Of a stretch of 64,000 nucleotides of DNA, positions 1 to 9,208 are shown piece after piece. Every line of letters starts with the position of its first letter. The first letter of the stretch is position 1. A program made the translations under genes and the position numbers. The notes under the pieces are model-generated. The model ran no database searches and had not been told where the DNA came from. It worked only from the letters and a program-made list of their open reading frames with translations. The stretch comes from Undibacterium hunanense (GTDB taxonomy: Bacteria > Pseudomonadota > Gammaproteobacteria > Burkholderiales > Burkholderiaceae_D): positions 496,001-560,000 of the forward strand of contig NZ_JACOGF010000003.1 of NCBI RefSeq assembly GCF_014284335.1, in the 5' to 3' direction.

Positions 1-560
1 TTGCGACGTAGTTCTGCCAGTGTCGATTTGCCGTCACCGGTCATGTATTCCATCCATTCTGCCATTTCCTGTGCAGAGCCGGAACCCAGATTGCCGTTCA
101 CATAGGCATCTGCACCCAGCAGGTCAACCAGGTCAAAAAATTCATGAGTACCGACAGCATTGCGTTCTTCCACATTGCCCCAGTTGGTATTCATCTTGAC
201 CGGACGGCTTTCACGCGCGCCTATGCCATCACGCCAGTGGTATTCATCCGCGAAACAGCCGCCTGGCCAGCGCACCAGCGGCACATGCATCTTCTTCAAG
301 GCACCAATGACGTCATTGCGCCAGCCCTTGGTATTGGGAATGGGTGAATCCGGCCCTACCCACATGCCTTCATATATACCCGTACCCAGATGTTCGGCAA
401 ACTGTCCATAAATATTCTTGTTGATGACAGGCCCGGCTTTTTTTGCATCGATGCTGATACTGACTTCATTCGCTGCATGAGCCGGCATGGCCATCGCGGA
501 AAATGCGAGGACTACCGCAGAAAATACGCCTGCTTTGAAACTGGTTTTTAGTATTTGCAT
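1..560 (-). CDS. GH51 alpha-L-arabinofuranosidase, secreted (3' end outside window)
   Basis: The reading frame is open from an ATG at 560-558 to the window edge, so only about the first 186 residues are present. The start follows a GGAGACAA ribosome site. The N-terminus is a signal peptide ([20 protein letters not shown], then SAMAMPAHA), so the enzyme is exported. The mature part carries the GH51 hallmarks [51 protein letters not shown] and [21 protein letters not shown]51 enzymes are retaining exo-arabinofuranosidases that release L-arabinose from arabinan or arabinoxylan side chains; the two catalytic glutamates lie further on and cannot be checked. It is the last visible gene of the arabinose operon, 40 bases after the GH97 gene, which fits a role in supplying L-arabinose. 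Confidence 0.88.
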   Translation of the reverse strand, partial: MQILKTSFKAGVFSAVVLAFSAMAMPAHAANEVSISIDAKKAGPVINKNIYGQFAEHLGTGIYEGMWVGPDSPIPNTKGWRNDVIGALKKMHVPLVRWPGGCFADEYHWRDGIGARESRPVKMNTNWGNVEERNAVGTHEFFDLVDLLGADAYVNGNLGSGSAQEMAEWMEYMTGDGKSTLAELRR

Positions 561-600
561 TGTTGTCTCCTGGTTTTTATAAGATATTACCTATATTCAT

Positions 601-2577
601 TTACTCAAAAACTGCGACAAAGCCGCCATGGGTTTTGATCGTGATCCGGGTGTCTTTCACAGCCTGCACAGGCTGCTGCACAAACGCCCTGCTGCTATCG
701 CCATCGCTTATCATTTGTGCTTTCTTGTCGCCGATAAATGACAGATCCAGATTGACTGTCTTATCGCTGTCTGTCGCATTGATAGCCGCCACATACCAGG
801 CTTTACCGGCACGACGGGCGATTACCACAAACTGCCCCGGGTAACCATCGACGAAACGGCTGTCATCCCATGTCACTGGCAGTGTCTGCAAAAAGCTTTT
901 GACATACGCAGGTACGGTTGCCATGCCTTCGGGTATTTCAGCAAAGTGCTGGATGCCAGACAAAAACAGCACCGATTCCGCCAGCTCAAAACCATTGCGG
1001 GTCTTGCGTTCTATCTTGGGAATATCAGCAAACACCATAGGGGTGAAATCCATGGGGTCAAACAGATTACGCGCAAATGGCAGCATGGCTGCATGGGTGG
1101 CAACGGCATCCTGATCTTTTTGCCCGAATGTCGTAAATTCCAGCCCCTTGACGGCTTCCATACTCATCAGGTTAGGATAGGTACGCGCCCAGCCGCGTGG
1201 CAAGGTTGAGCCATGAAAATTCACCAGCAAGCCCGCATCCGCTGCATCTTTAAGAATGGCGATGTAATACGCGATCATGGACTGACCATCACCGGCAAAA
1301 AAATCTACCTTGACACCCTTGACGCCGATATCACGCAAACGGGCAAATTCCTGCTTGCGCTGTGCAGCGGTCAGCAATTGGCTCTTGGGGCTATATTTGG
1401 TCGTATTCCATGCGCCGGAAGAGTTGTACCAGACTAGCACGCCGACATTCTTTGTCGCACCGTATTCCACCAGTTGCCTGAGCTTTGCGTAGCCTATTTT
1501 TTTATCCCAGTCGGCATCAATGAGAGTGTATTCCCAGTGCATGTCGGCGGCATAATCGATGAATTTTTTCTGTACATCAAAAGTCGTAAAATCATCCTTG
1601 AGCAAAGCCCAGCTCCAGGATGCATGACCAGGCTTGACGATGCTGGCATCCATTTTGATGGCGGGCGCTGCCAGGTCAGAACCAAGATTCGAATTCATGA
1701 TGCCAGGCAAACTGCCTACACCAATGATGCGCCAGGGTGAACGCAACACATCCTTGCTTTCAGCCAGCAAGGTGCCAGCAGTCTTGCCATCAGTGAATAC
1801 CTCTGCCGCCATGGGCGTACCAAGCTGATAAACACCCCCAGGTGAAGCTGCCTGCAAACGCGATGCATGCCAGCTGCCATCCATATCTGCTTCGGTCAGC
1901 ACGACCCAGCTATCACCGCTATTAAACAAGGCAGGAAACACCCAGCCAGCCTTCGACGGTGAGGCAGTGCCCACCGGGATATTCATCAGATAATGTTCTT
2001 CATAAGACGGGTTGGTATTGGCAAAACCTGTCTGTGCCACGGCGATAGGTTGCAGCCATGCCCTGGCTTTATCATCCAGTGCAAATGAAGTCGTTTCTCT
2101 GACGAATTTCTTGAATTTGACAGATGAGTCACTGACGATATAACGGAAAGCCACCCCATCATTCGATACCCTGAACACCACATCCATTTTTTGATGGCTG
2201 GCATTTTCAATCGTCACTACCTGTTCATTCGCAGCATAGTGATTGATGCGACGCTTACCCACCAGCATTTCATAAGTATCTGTCACCGACTTGACGGGAG
2301 AAGTCTGCGCCAGCTTCAACTGTTGCGTAAAATCGGCGGCATCCAGTTGCAGGCCCAATGCTGATGGCAGTATCACTACCTGGCTATCACGCGCTACGCT
2401 ATACACCAGTTGCTGCTGCGCCGACAATTCGACTTTCAATTGCAGGTGCTGGTCCGGGCTGGACAAGGTTGTCGCTGCAAGCGTGCTTGCTGCAAAGCTG
2501 GTGCCAGCCAACAAGCCCAACAGCATACCAAGGCTAGATCTGATTATCATATTCATTCCCATCTGAAGATAAGGCAT
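601..2577 (-). CDS. GH97 family glycosidase, exported
   Basis: A 658-residue protein with the GH97 layout: signal peptide (first ~33 residues, hydrophobic IIRSSLGMLLGLLAG), N-terminal beta-sandwich (motifs HYAANEQVV, FRVSNDGVAFRY), a TIM-barrel core (WEYTLIDADWD, GVKGVKVDFFAGDGQ, LVNFHGSTLPRGWARTYPN, SMEAVKGLEF) and a C-terminal beta domain. The family contains inverting alpha-glucosidases and retaining alpha-galactosidases or beta-L-arabinopyranosidases. The Asp in KVDFF is where I expect the nucleophile of the retaining group, but that rests on memory of the alignment. I chose the ATG at 2577 because GGGGTGA lies just upstream; an in-frame GTG at 2616 and a later ATG are alternatives. The gene sits between the pentose dehydrogenase and a GH51 gene, so an arabinose-releasing function is more likely here than starch use. 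Confidence 0.85.
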   Translation of the reverse strand: MPYLQMGMNMIIRSSLGMLLGLLAGTSFAASTLAATTLSSPDQHLQLKVELSAQQQLVYSVARDSQVVILPSALGLQLDAADFTQQLKLAQTSPVKSVTDTYEMLVGKRRINHYAANEQVVTIENASHQKMDVVFRVSNDGVAFRYIVSDSSVKFKKFVRETTSFALDDKARAWLQPIAVAQTGFANTNPSYEEHYLMNIPVGTASPSKAGWVFPALFNSGDSWVVLTEADMDGSWHASRLQAASPGGVYQLGTPMAAEVFTDGKTAGTLLAESKDVLRSPWRIIGVGSLPGIMNSNLGSDLAAPAIKMDASIVKPGHASWSWALLKDDFTTFDVQKKFIDYAADMHWEYTLIDADWDKKIGYAKLRQLVEYGATKNVGVLVWYNSSGAWNTTKYSPKSQLLTAAQRKQEFARLRDIGVKGVKVDFFAGDGQSMIAYYIAILKDAADAGLLVNFHGSTLPRGWARTYPNLMSMEAVKGLEFTTFGQKDQDAVATHAAMLPFARNLFDPMDFTPMVFADIPKIERKTRNGFELAESVLFLSGIQHFAEIPEGMATVPAYVKSFLQTLPVTWDDSRFVDGYPGQFVVIARRAGKAWYVAAINATDSDKTVNLDLSFIGDKKAQMISDGDSSRAFVQQPVQAVKDTRITIKTHGGFVAVFE

Positions 2578-2589
2578 GAGTTCACCCCG

Positions 2590-2611
2590 CCGCCTGTTTT
2601 TAAACAGGCGG
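2590..2611 (-). promoter_or_regulatory. Strong hairpin directly before the GH97 ribosome site
   Basis: CCGCCTGTTT (2590-2599) and AAACAGGCGG (2602-2611) are perfectly complementary and nearly abut. In the minus-strand transcript the hairpin ends a few bases before the GGGGTGA ribosome site of the GH97 gene. No T-run follows, so it is not a classical terminator. It could adjust translation or mRNA stability between the catabolic genes and the glycosidase genes; that is inference. Confidence 0.5.
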
Positions 2612-2713
2612 ATCACAAAAATTCGGGGACAACAGGTATTGCTAGACGCTATACGGTCTCAGTCTCGGTCTGAAAGCAGCCGGAATCAAACCAAGGAAAT
2701 CAAATGCAAGAGA

Positions 2714-3481
2714 TCAAACCCAGCCGCCATCGACGATAAATTCCTGCGCGGTACACATGGCACCATCATCCGCCGCCAGGAACAGCACCATGGAGGCGAT
2801 ATGGGCAGGCATCAGCTTGCTGGGAAGACACTGGTTACGTTTGATTTCCTGCTCGCCCGCTTCATCCACCCACAAATCAATCTGGCGCTGTGTCATCACC
2901 CATCCAGGTGACACGGTATTGACCCGTATGCCATGCGCGCCAAATTCGCGCGCCAGGCCACGTGTCAAACCAACGACTGCCGCCTTGGCGGTGGCATACA
3001 CGGGGTAACCCGCACCCTTGATATGCCAGGAAATGGAGCTGACATTGATGATGGAACCAGCGCCTTTTTTCTTCATGCCCGGCAACACCGACTGGCAGGT
3101 AAAAAACATGGGGCGCTGGTTGATGGCGATACGTTCATTCCAGTATTCGACACTGACTTCTTCAGTCTGATGGCGCTGATCATTGGCCGCATTGTTGACC
3201 AGCACATCAAAATCACCGATCTCTGCCGCCAGCTCAACCATGGTTTTTTGCAATGCCGGGATATCAGTGATATCGCAATAACGGAACAAGGGTGCAGGCA
3301 AACCGGCAGCAGCCAGTTTGTTGCACAGTGCTTCGCTGGCGTCTTTGGCGATATCCACAAACGCCACCTTTGCCCCCTGATGGGCGAAAGCCGTGACCAG
3401 TTCTTCGCCGATACCGGTGCCGCCACCGGTAATAAACACTGTCCGTCCCTTGAGGCTGACGTAGTGTGCCAATTGAGTCAT
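2714..3481 (-). CDS. SDR-family pentose 1-dehydrogenase (L-arabinose/D-xylose type)
   Basis: A classical short-chain dehydrogenase of 255 residues. It has the NAD(P)-binding TGGGTGIGE near residue 18, the NNAAN segment, catalytic Ser in INVSSISWH and the YxxxK motif YATAK. The sequence resembles Caulobacter-type D-xylose 1-dehydrogenase along its length (for example DVLVNNA-NDxRH, PGMKKKGAGSIINVSSISWH, PSKLMPAHIASMVLFLAADD). Such enzymes oxidise the pentose C1 to the lactone. With the pentonate dehydratase, keto-deoxy-pentonate dehydratase and semialdehyde dehydrogenase upstream, it should catalyse the first step of the oxidative pentose route; L-arabinose is the likely substrate given the GH51 gene. 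Start at 3481 follows AGGAGATA. No lactonase gene is seen in the window, so lactone opening is spontaneous or encoded elsewhere. Confidence 0.82.
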   Translation of the reverse strand: MTQLAHYVSLKGRTVFITGGGTGIGEELVTAFAHQGAKVAFVDIAKDASEALCNKLAAAGLPAPLFRYCDITDIPALQKTMVELAAEIGDFDVLVNNAANDQRHQTEEVSVEYWNERIAINQRPMFFTCQSVLPGMKKKGAGSIINVSSISWHIKGAGYPVYATAKAAVVGLTRGLAREFGAHGIRVNTVSPGWVMTQRQIDLWVDEAGEQEIKRNQCLPSKLMPAHIASMVLFLAADDGAMCTAQEFIVDGGWV

Positions 3482-3572
3482 GCTATCTCCTGCTTCGTGT
3501 TTTATGGTGCTGCTATTTTAAATCGACTAGTGCGCTTATCAAATCGAATACTGTGCCCACTGCATTTTCCAT

Positions 3573-5144
3573 TTACTTCTTGCCCATTACGCCATCATGC
3601 CGACGCCATATATTGGCGACATTGTCATCACGCAGGCCAACTGGCAATAAAGCCTGTGGCAAGTTCTGGTAGCAAACCGGACGCAAGAAGCGATGTATGG
3701 ATGCCGTTCCTACTGAAGTACTGCGGCCATCCGCAGTGGCTGGAAACGGGCCGCCATGCACCATGGCCGTCGCCACTTCGACACCGGTTGGAAAACCGTT
3801 GGACAGTATGCGACCTACCTTGCGTTCCAGCACCGGCAACAATGCGCTGGCCTGTTCAAAATCGGCTTCTTCTATCTGTATCGTGGCAGTTAGTTGCCCT
3901 TCCAGCGCTTCAGTCACGGCACGCATCTGGTCCACATCACGGCAAACAACCAGCAATGAGGTCGGGCCGAACACCTCGTTCTGCAATGCGTGCCGACTCA
4001 GGAAGGTATCTGCACTGGTTACAAACATGGCGGGATTGGCTTTACCTTCTTCGACATCGACCTTGACCAGGGTGTTGACCTCTTCCGCATCGGCCAGTGC
4101 TTCTACCCCGTGCTGATAATTGGCTGCGATACCGGGCGTCAGCATGGGTGCGGGTGATACACCGGATATGATCTGGGTTGCTGATTTGACGAACCTGTCC
4201 AGGTCTGGTCCATCTACCGCCAGCACCAGACCGGGATTGGTGCAGAACTGACCTGCACCCAGGGTCAGTGAGGTCACGAAATCTTTGGCAATCTCTTCTG
4301 CCCTTTGCGCCAGTGCCTGCGGAAACAAAAACAGTGGATTGATGCTGCTCATTTCCGCATACACGGGTATCGGTTGCGGGCGCGCCGCCGCCACAGCCAT
4401 CAAGGCCAGGCCACCAAAACGTGATCCGGTAAAACCCACAGCCTGTATGGCAGGATGGCGCACCAGTTCCTGACCGATTTCATTGCCTGTACCTGTCAAC
4501 AAAGAAAACACGCCCGCAGGCAAACCACACAACTGCAAGGCCTTGACGATGGCACGTCCCACCAGCTCGGACGTACCTGGGTGAGCAGGATGCACTTTCA
4601 ATACCACCGGGCAGCCTGCTGCAAAAGCCGCCGCCGTATCACCACCGGCCACGGAAAACGCCAAAGGGAAATTGCTGGCTGCAAATACGGCAACCGGCCC
4701 CAAGCCTATCAATTGCATGCGCAAATCGGGGCGCGGTGGCTGGCGTTCAGGCAAGGCGCTGTCGATACGGATATCCGGCCATGAGCCTTCACGCAATAGA
4801 TCGGCAAACAATTGCAACTGGCTGATGGTGCGACCGCGTTCGCTTTCCAGTCGTCCGCGCAACAACCCGGTTTCGGCCATCGCACGTTCGATAAGACGAT
4901 CACCCAAGGCCATGATCTGTTGACCTATGGTCTCCAGCAAAACCGCTCTTTGTTCGCCCGTGCAGGCACGAAACGGATCAAATGCCGCCTGCGCCATGCT
5001 GCATGCGGTATCGATCTGTTGCTTGTCCACCGTATAAAAAGCCGGGGCCATGCTGAGCATTTTGGCTGGATCAAATGCCAGGAAAGAGTTACCACTTCCC
5101 TTTTCAGCAATGCCGCCTATCAGGGCTTCGCCAGTGATATTCAT
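3573..5144 (-). CDS. 2-oxoglutarate semialdehyde dehydrogenase
   Basis: A 523-residue aldehyde dehydrogenase of the ketoglutarate-semialdehyde (KGSADH) branch. Visible residues: Asn in VFAASNFPLAFSV (about N158), general base Glu264 in VYAEMSSINP, nucleophile Cys301 in GAGQFCTNPGLV. The -SSINP and -QFCTNPG contexts are typical of this subfamily. It oxidises 2-oxoglutarate semialdehyde to 2-oxoglutarate with NAD(P)+, the last step of the non-phosphorylative pentose pathway, feeding the TCA cycle. Its ATG overlaps the stop of the upstream FAH-family gene (ATGA), so the two are translationally coupled. A 91-base gap with AT-rich sequence separates it from the downstream dehydrogenase. Confidence 0.88.
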   Translation of the reverse strand: MNITGEALIGGIAEKGSGNSFLAFDPAKMLSMAPAFYTVDKQQIDTACSMAQAAFDPFRACTGEQRAVLLETIGQQIMALGDRLIERAMAETGLLRGRLESERGRTISQLQLFADLLREGSWPDIRIDSALPERQPPRPDLRMQLIGLGPVAVFAASNFPLAFSVAGGDTAAAFAAGCPVVLKVHPAHPGTSELVGRAIVKALQLCGLPAGVFSLLTGTGNEIGQELVRHPAIQAVGFTGSRFGGLALMAVAAARPQPIPVYAEMSSINPLFLFPQALAQRAEEIAKDFVTSLTLGAGQFCTNPGLVLAVDGPDLDRFVKSATQIISGVSPAPMLTPGIAANYQHGVEALADAEEVNTLVKVDVEEGKANPAMFVTSADTFLSRHALQNEVFGPTSLLVVCRDVDQMRAVTEALEGQLTATIQIEEADFEQASALLPVLERKVGRILSNGFPTGVEVATAMVHGGPFPATADGRSTSVGTASIHRFLRPVCYQNLPQALLPVGLRDDNVANIWRRHDGVMGKK

Positions 5145-6133
5145 AGGGCTTTGACCTTGGTAAATTCCGTCTTCCTGACAGACAGCCGATTGCGCAATGC
5201 TGGCCCAAATGCTGGAGCTTCAATTTCAAAGGTTTCACCAGCCTTGACGCTGACGCCATCGGCAAAGCTCAGCGTCGCCGTGCCAAAGAAATGGATATGC
5301 ACGTCGCCCGGGCGATTGAACAAGGAATATTTGAAGTGATGGTATTCAAGGTTGGCAATGGTATGCGACATGTTTTGCTCGCCACTGACAAAGCTCTTTT
5401 CCCATCTTGGTTTGCCATCCACGTCATAAATACGGGATGTACCGGCAACATGCTGCGGCAGATCGCCCACCAGCAAAGCCGGACCCAAGCCGCAGGCACG
5501 CAATTTTGAATGGGCCAGATACAGATAATTCTGACGTTCAGTCACGTGATCAGAAAATTCATTACCAATAGAAAAACCGATTCGATACGGCAAACCATCG
5601 TCACCGATCACGTACAGGCCAGCGATTTCTGGCTCTTCACCGCCATCCAGCGCAAAATCAGGCATGTCCAGGCTTTGACCACTGGCACGCACGACAGAAC
5701 CATCGCCTTTATAAAACCATTCAGGCTGCACGCCGGTCTCACCTTCTGCCGGTTTGCCACCTTCCACACCCAGGCGGAACATTTTCATGCTGTCACTCAG
5801 GCTTTCAACATCGCCACCAATTTTCTTGTGCATGGCATCGCGTGCATCGGCACTGCCCAGATGCGTGAGGCCGGTACCAGTAACATAGCAATGCGCATGA
5901 TCGCGATGATCAAGCGGTGGCAGCAGACGCCCTTCATTGGCGATGTCTTCGTATTGATAGACCGTGCTACCCAGTGCTGCCGTCGCCAGCTTTTCCAGAC
6001 CGGTGCCAGACCGGATGGCGGTCTGCGCCAATATGTAAGTACTGGCATAGCCATCAATTACGCGAATCTGGTCTTGTTCCAGCGCCCCCACCAGACGCGT
6101 ACCGGCTGGATTGGTAAATTGTACGATTAACAT
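5141..6133 (-). CDS. FAH-family 2-keto-3-deoxy-pentonate dehydratase (AraD1/GguC-like)
   Basis: A 330-residue member of the fumarylacetoacetate hydrolase fold group, of the AraD1/GguC kind rather than a true fumarylacetoacetase. Metal-binding acidic residues typical of the fold are seen around GGEEPEIAGLYVIGDDGLPYR and GNEFSDHVTERQNYLYLAHSKLRACGLGP (split motif E-E...D). Related proteins dehydrate 2-keto-3-deoxy-L-arabonate or its D-isomer to 2-oxoglutarate semialdehyde, which is exactly the step missing between its two operon neighbours. The ATG at 6133 has AGGAGAAATT in front. It lies 55 bases after the pentonate dehydratase gene and overlaps the next gene by 4 bases. Substrate stereochemistry cannot be read from the sequence. 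Confidence 0.8.
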   Translation of the reverse strand: MLIVQFTNPAGTRLVGALEQDQIRVIDGYASTYILAQTAIRSGTGLEKLATAALGSTVYQYEDIANEGRLLPPLDHRDHAHCYVTGTGLTHLGSADARDAMHKKIGGDVESLSDSMKMFRLGVEGGKPAEGETGVQPEWFYKGDGSVVRASGQSLDMPDFALDGGEEPEIAGLYVIGDDGLPYRIGFSIGNEFSDHVTERQNYLYLAHSKLRACGLGPALLVGDLPQHVAGTSRIYDVDGKPRWEKSFVSGEQNMSHTIANLEYHHFKYSLFNRPGDVHIHFFGTATLSFADGVSVKAGETFEIEAPAFGPALRNRLSVRKTEFTKVKAL

Positions 6134-6188
6134 AATTTCTCCTGAAGCGTTTTACTGATTCGATGATGGGAATGCCTGACTGCAAAGC

Positions 6189-7931
6189 TTAATGCGAATG
6201 CTTGGGCACTTCAGCACCCCGGCTACCCACCAGAAAATCAAAATCACATCCCTGATCCGCCTGCAAGACGTGATCAATATACAGTTGCTGATATCCGGTT
6301 TTATGAGATGGTTGCTGCTTCTCCGCCCGGCTGGCCAGACGTTGCTGCATTTCTTCGTCGGTAACATCCAGATCCAGTTTGCCATTGCGGCAATCCAGCG
6401 TGATCATGTCACCATCCTGCACGATGCCCAGCGGGCCGCCGGCCATAGCTTCCGGTGCCACATGCAATACCACCGTGCCGTAAGCGGTGCCGCTCATGCG
6501 GGCATCTGAAATTCGCACCATGTCCTTGACACCCTGCGCCAGCAATTTAGGCGGCAAGCCCATATTGCCCACTTCAGCCATACCGGGATAGCCTTTGGGG
6601 CCGCAATTTTTCATGACCAGCACAGAATCCGCATCGACATCCAGATCAGGATCAAGTATGCGTTGCTTGTAATGTTCAAAATCTTCAAACACCACGGCCT
6701 TGCCGCGATGTTGCATCAATGCAGGTGTGGCAGCAGACGGTTTCAATACTGCACCACGCGGTGCCAGATTGCCGCGCAAGATGCAAATGCCGCCATCGGC
6801 CAGTAATGGGTTATCCAGTTGCCGTATGACTTCATCGTTATATACCGGTGCATCCTGGCAGTTTTCCCAGAAGCTTTTGCCATTCACCGTCAATGCATCC
6901 TTATGCGGAACCAGGCCACCTTCGCCCAGGCGACGCACAACACCAGGCAAGCCGCCTGCGTAATAGAATTCTTCCATCAAGAAACGGCCAGACGGCATCA
7001 GATCGACGATTGTGGGCGTGCCACGACCGACTGTGGTCCAGTCTTCCAGTTCCAGCGGCACACCGATGCGGCCAGCTATCGCCTTCAGATGGATCACCGC
7101 ATTGGTGGAACCACCAATCGCCGCATTCACGCGTATGGCATTTTCGAATGCTTCACGGGTCAATATTTTGGACAGGCGCAAATCTTCACGTACCATTTCA
7201 ACGATGCGTATGCCTGACATGTGTGCCAGCACATAACGACGGGAATCGACTGCCGGAATCGCTGCATTATGTGGCAAAGTCGTACCCAGCGCCTCGGCCA
7301 TGCAGGCCATGGTAGATGCCGTACCCATGGTATTGCAGGTACCGGCAGAACGCGACATGCCAGATTCTGCCGCCATGAACTGATGCATGGTGATGGAACC
7401 GGCCTTGACCGCTTCATGCAATTGCCAGACCGCCGTGCCAGAACCAATATCCTTACCATCCAGCTTGCCATTCAGCATGGGGCCGCCGCTGACAACAATG
7501 GTTGGAATGTCACAGCTTGCCGCCCCCATCAGCAAGGCAGGCGTAGTCTTGTCGCAGCCGACCAGCAAGACCACCGCATCCATAGGGTTGCCGCGTATGG
7601 ATTCTTCCACATCCATACTGGCCAGATTGCGCGTCAGCATCGCCGTCGGGCGCAAATTGGATTCACCATTTGAAAACACCGGAAATTCAACCGGAAACCC
7701 GCCCGCTTCCAGGATGCCACGTTTGACATGTTCCGCCAGCTTGCGGAAATGGGCATTGCAGGGTGTCAGTTCAGACCAGGTATTGCAGATACCGATAATC
7801 GGTTTTCCTTCAAACTCGTGATCAGGTATGCCCTGATTCTTCATCCAGCTACGGTACATGAAACCGTTTTTATCCTGGGTCCCAAACCATTGCGCCGAGC
7901 GTAAAGTAAGCTTTTTCTTTGTTTCAGACAT
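6189..7931 (-). CDS. L-arabonate / pentonate dehydratase (IlvD/Edd family)
   Basis: With the ATG at 7931 (AAGGAGATACC upstream) the protein has 580 residues, as usual for sugar-acid dehydratases of this family; an upstream in-frame start would only add 15 unlikely residues. Three cysteines that should hold the [2Fe-2S] cluster are C58 (TPCNAHF), C126 (GCDKTTPA) and C199 (AGTCNTMGTAST); the candidate catalytic Ser480 lies in ARMSGTAYG. Mg-binding and substrate motifs (SNGESNLRPTAMLTRN, GGSTNAVIHLKA, GPKGYPGMAE) are intact. Spacing of these residues matches what is known for L-arabinonate dehydratase. It removes water from L-arabonate to give 2-keto-3-deoxy-L-arabonate. It is not valine-pathway IlvD judging from the N-terminal RSAQWFGTQDKNGFMYRSW stretch. 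Confidence 0.88.
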   Translation of the reverse strand: MSETKKKLTLRSAQWFGTQDKNGFMYRSWMKNQGIPDHEFEGKPIIGICNTWSELTPCNAHFRKLAEHVKRGILEAGGFPVEFPVFSNGESNLRPTAMLTRNLASMDVEESIRGNPMDAVVLLVGCDKTTPALLMGAASCDIPTIVVSGGPMLNGKLDGKDIGSGTAVWQLHEAVKAGSITMHQFMAAESGMSRSAGTCNTMGTASTMACMAEALGTTLPHNAAIPAVDSRRYVLAHMSGIRIVEMVREDLRLSKILTREAFENAIRVNAAIGGSTNAVIHLKAIAGRIGVPLELEDWTTVGRGTPTIVDLMPSGRFLMEEFYYAGGLPGVVRRLGEGGLVPHKDALTVNGKSFWENCQDAPVYNDEVIRQLDNPLLADGGICILRGNLAPRGAVLKPSAATPALMQHRGKAVVFEDFEHYKQRILDPDLDVDADSVLVMKNCGPKGYPGMAEVGNMGLPPKLLAQGVKDMVRISDARMSGTAYGTVVLHVAPEAMAGGPLGIVQDGDMITLDCRNGKLDLDVTDEEMQQRLASRAEKQQPSHKTGYQQLYIDHVLQADQGCDFDFLVGSRGAEVPKHSH

Positions 7932-8040
7932 CCGGTATCTCCTTGTTTTTATGACGCAGGGTCGCAACCAACACACGCACCCGCGCTTAATACAGAGATA
8001 CTAAAGACTACAACGATGTCTTTCCAATGACTTTTTATTT

Positions 8041-8062
8041 GCAATTGATACTGCAATTGATA
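8041..8062. promoter_or_regulatory. Direct repeat GCAATTGATA x2, possible operator before the dehydratase gene
   Basis: GCAATTGATA occurs at 8041-8050 and again at 8053-8062, each containing the palindrome CAATTG, with a 12-base period (about one helix turn). It lies in the 170-base gap between galM and the dehydratase gene, about 110 bases before the dehydratase ATG. The spacing suits a dimeric repressor or activator. No regulator gene is present in the visible part of the operon. Confidence 0.35.
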
Positions 8063-8101
8063 TCGCAGAAATTGAAACTTTGCGTCATCAAGCCCGCATC
8101 A

Positions 8102-9208
8102 TCAAGTCTGTATCGAGAATCGATAAATGGAGTTCGAACGATATTCCTCACCAGGCCGCAATACCGTTGAAGGAAACTGTGGCTGATTCGGTGAATCAGG
8201 AAAATGCTGCGGCTCTATACAAAAACCGCTATGCAGAGCATACGTCTGCCCCTTGCCGGCAAGGCTGCCATCCAGAAAATTCCCGCTATAAAACTGCACA
8301 CCAGGCTCATCCGTCCATAGTTCCAGCACGCGACCAGATACAGGCTCATGAACACGCACCCCAAGGCTGGTTTCCTTTACTGCCGTCTTGTTCAGGACAA
8401 AGTTATGGTCATAGCCCTGACCATGCGCCAATTGCGGATCATCATGGCCTATGCGTGCACCAATCGCAGTCGCCCGACGAAAATCAAAGGCAGTACCCGC
8501 CACCGGCACCGGTGCACCGGTTGGTATCAAACCGGCATCCACAGGTGTATAGGCATCCGCATTAATCATGACCTCATGCCCCAATATTGAACCCTGCCCT
8601 GCCAAATTGAAGTAAGCGTGGTGAGTCAGATTGACTGGCGTTGCCTGGTCCGTGACTGCGTGGTAGCGGATGTGAAACTGATTATCATCATCCAGCTCAT
8701 AAGTGACCGTTACATGCAGATTGCCAGGGTAGCCCTGCTCGCCATCTTCACTGAAGTAACGCAGGCCAAGGCCAACACTATGACGCGTTTGAAACGGCGT
8801 CGCATCCCACTTCACCCTATAAAAACCGCCACTACCACCATGCAAATGGTTAGCACCATTGTTGCGGTCAAGCTGATACATCTTTCCATCCAGCACAAAG
8901 CGCCCTTGCGCAATGCGATTACCATAACGCCCTATCAACGCCCCAAAAAATGAGGATTCACCCAGGTAAGGCTGCAAATCAGCAAAACCCAGCGTCACAT
9001 CCGCCAGCACACCATCGCGGTCAGGCACATGCAGTTCAGTAATAATGCCACCAAAATCCGTCACCTTGACCAACATGCCCTGGCGATTGCGTAGCGTGTA
9101 TAGATTGATGACCTGCCCATCATCCAGATGACCAAAAACGCTTTGTTGAAGGCTTGGCTCCTGGACTTCCTTTTGAGTTTCATTCGTGAATTGTTCAGCG
9201 GACATCAT
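8102..9208 (-). CDS. galM: Aldose 1-epimerase (galactose mutarotase)
   Basis: About 368 residues from the ATG pair at 9203-9208; the longer open frame upstream encodes an unrelated hydrophobic stretch and is not needed. GalM-family residues are visible: NGANHLHGG (catalytic His123), NLTHHAYFNLAG (His197) and the C-terminal SGFCIEPQHFPDSPNQP with the catalytic Glu. It interconverts alpha and beta anomers of aldoses; here it would supply the anomer used by the pentose 1-dehydrogenase. No signal peptide is seen, so it acts in the cytoplasm. It is the first gene of the arabinose operon, 170 bases before the dehydratase gene. The ribosome site is weak. Confidence 0.85.
   Translation of the reverse strand: MMSAEQFTNETQKEVQEPSLQQSVFGHLDDGQVINLYTLRNRQGMLVKVTDFGGIITELHVPDRDGVLADVTLGFADLQPYLGESSFFGALIGRYGNRIAQGRFVLDGKMYQLDRNNGANHLHGGSGGFYRVKWDATPFQTRHSVGLGLRYFSEDGEQGYPGNLHVTVTYELDDDNQFHIRYHAVTDQATPVNLTHHAYFNLAGQGSILGHEVMINADAYTPVDAGLIPTGAPVPVAGTAFDFRRATAIGARIGHDDPQLAHGQGYDHNFVLNKTAVKETSLGVRVHEPVSGRVLELWTDEPGVQFYSGNFLDGSLAGKGQTYALHSGFCIEPQHFPDSPNQPQFPSTVLRPGEEYRSNSIYRFSIQT

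Noticed and set aside
2933-4066. 377-residue plus-strand open frame opposite the SDR and KGSADH genes
   Set aside because: It lies wholly antisense to two well-supported genes, has low-complexity His/Arg-rich translation and no domain; it is a codon-bias shadow.
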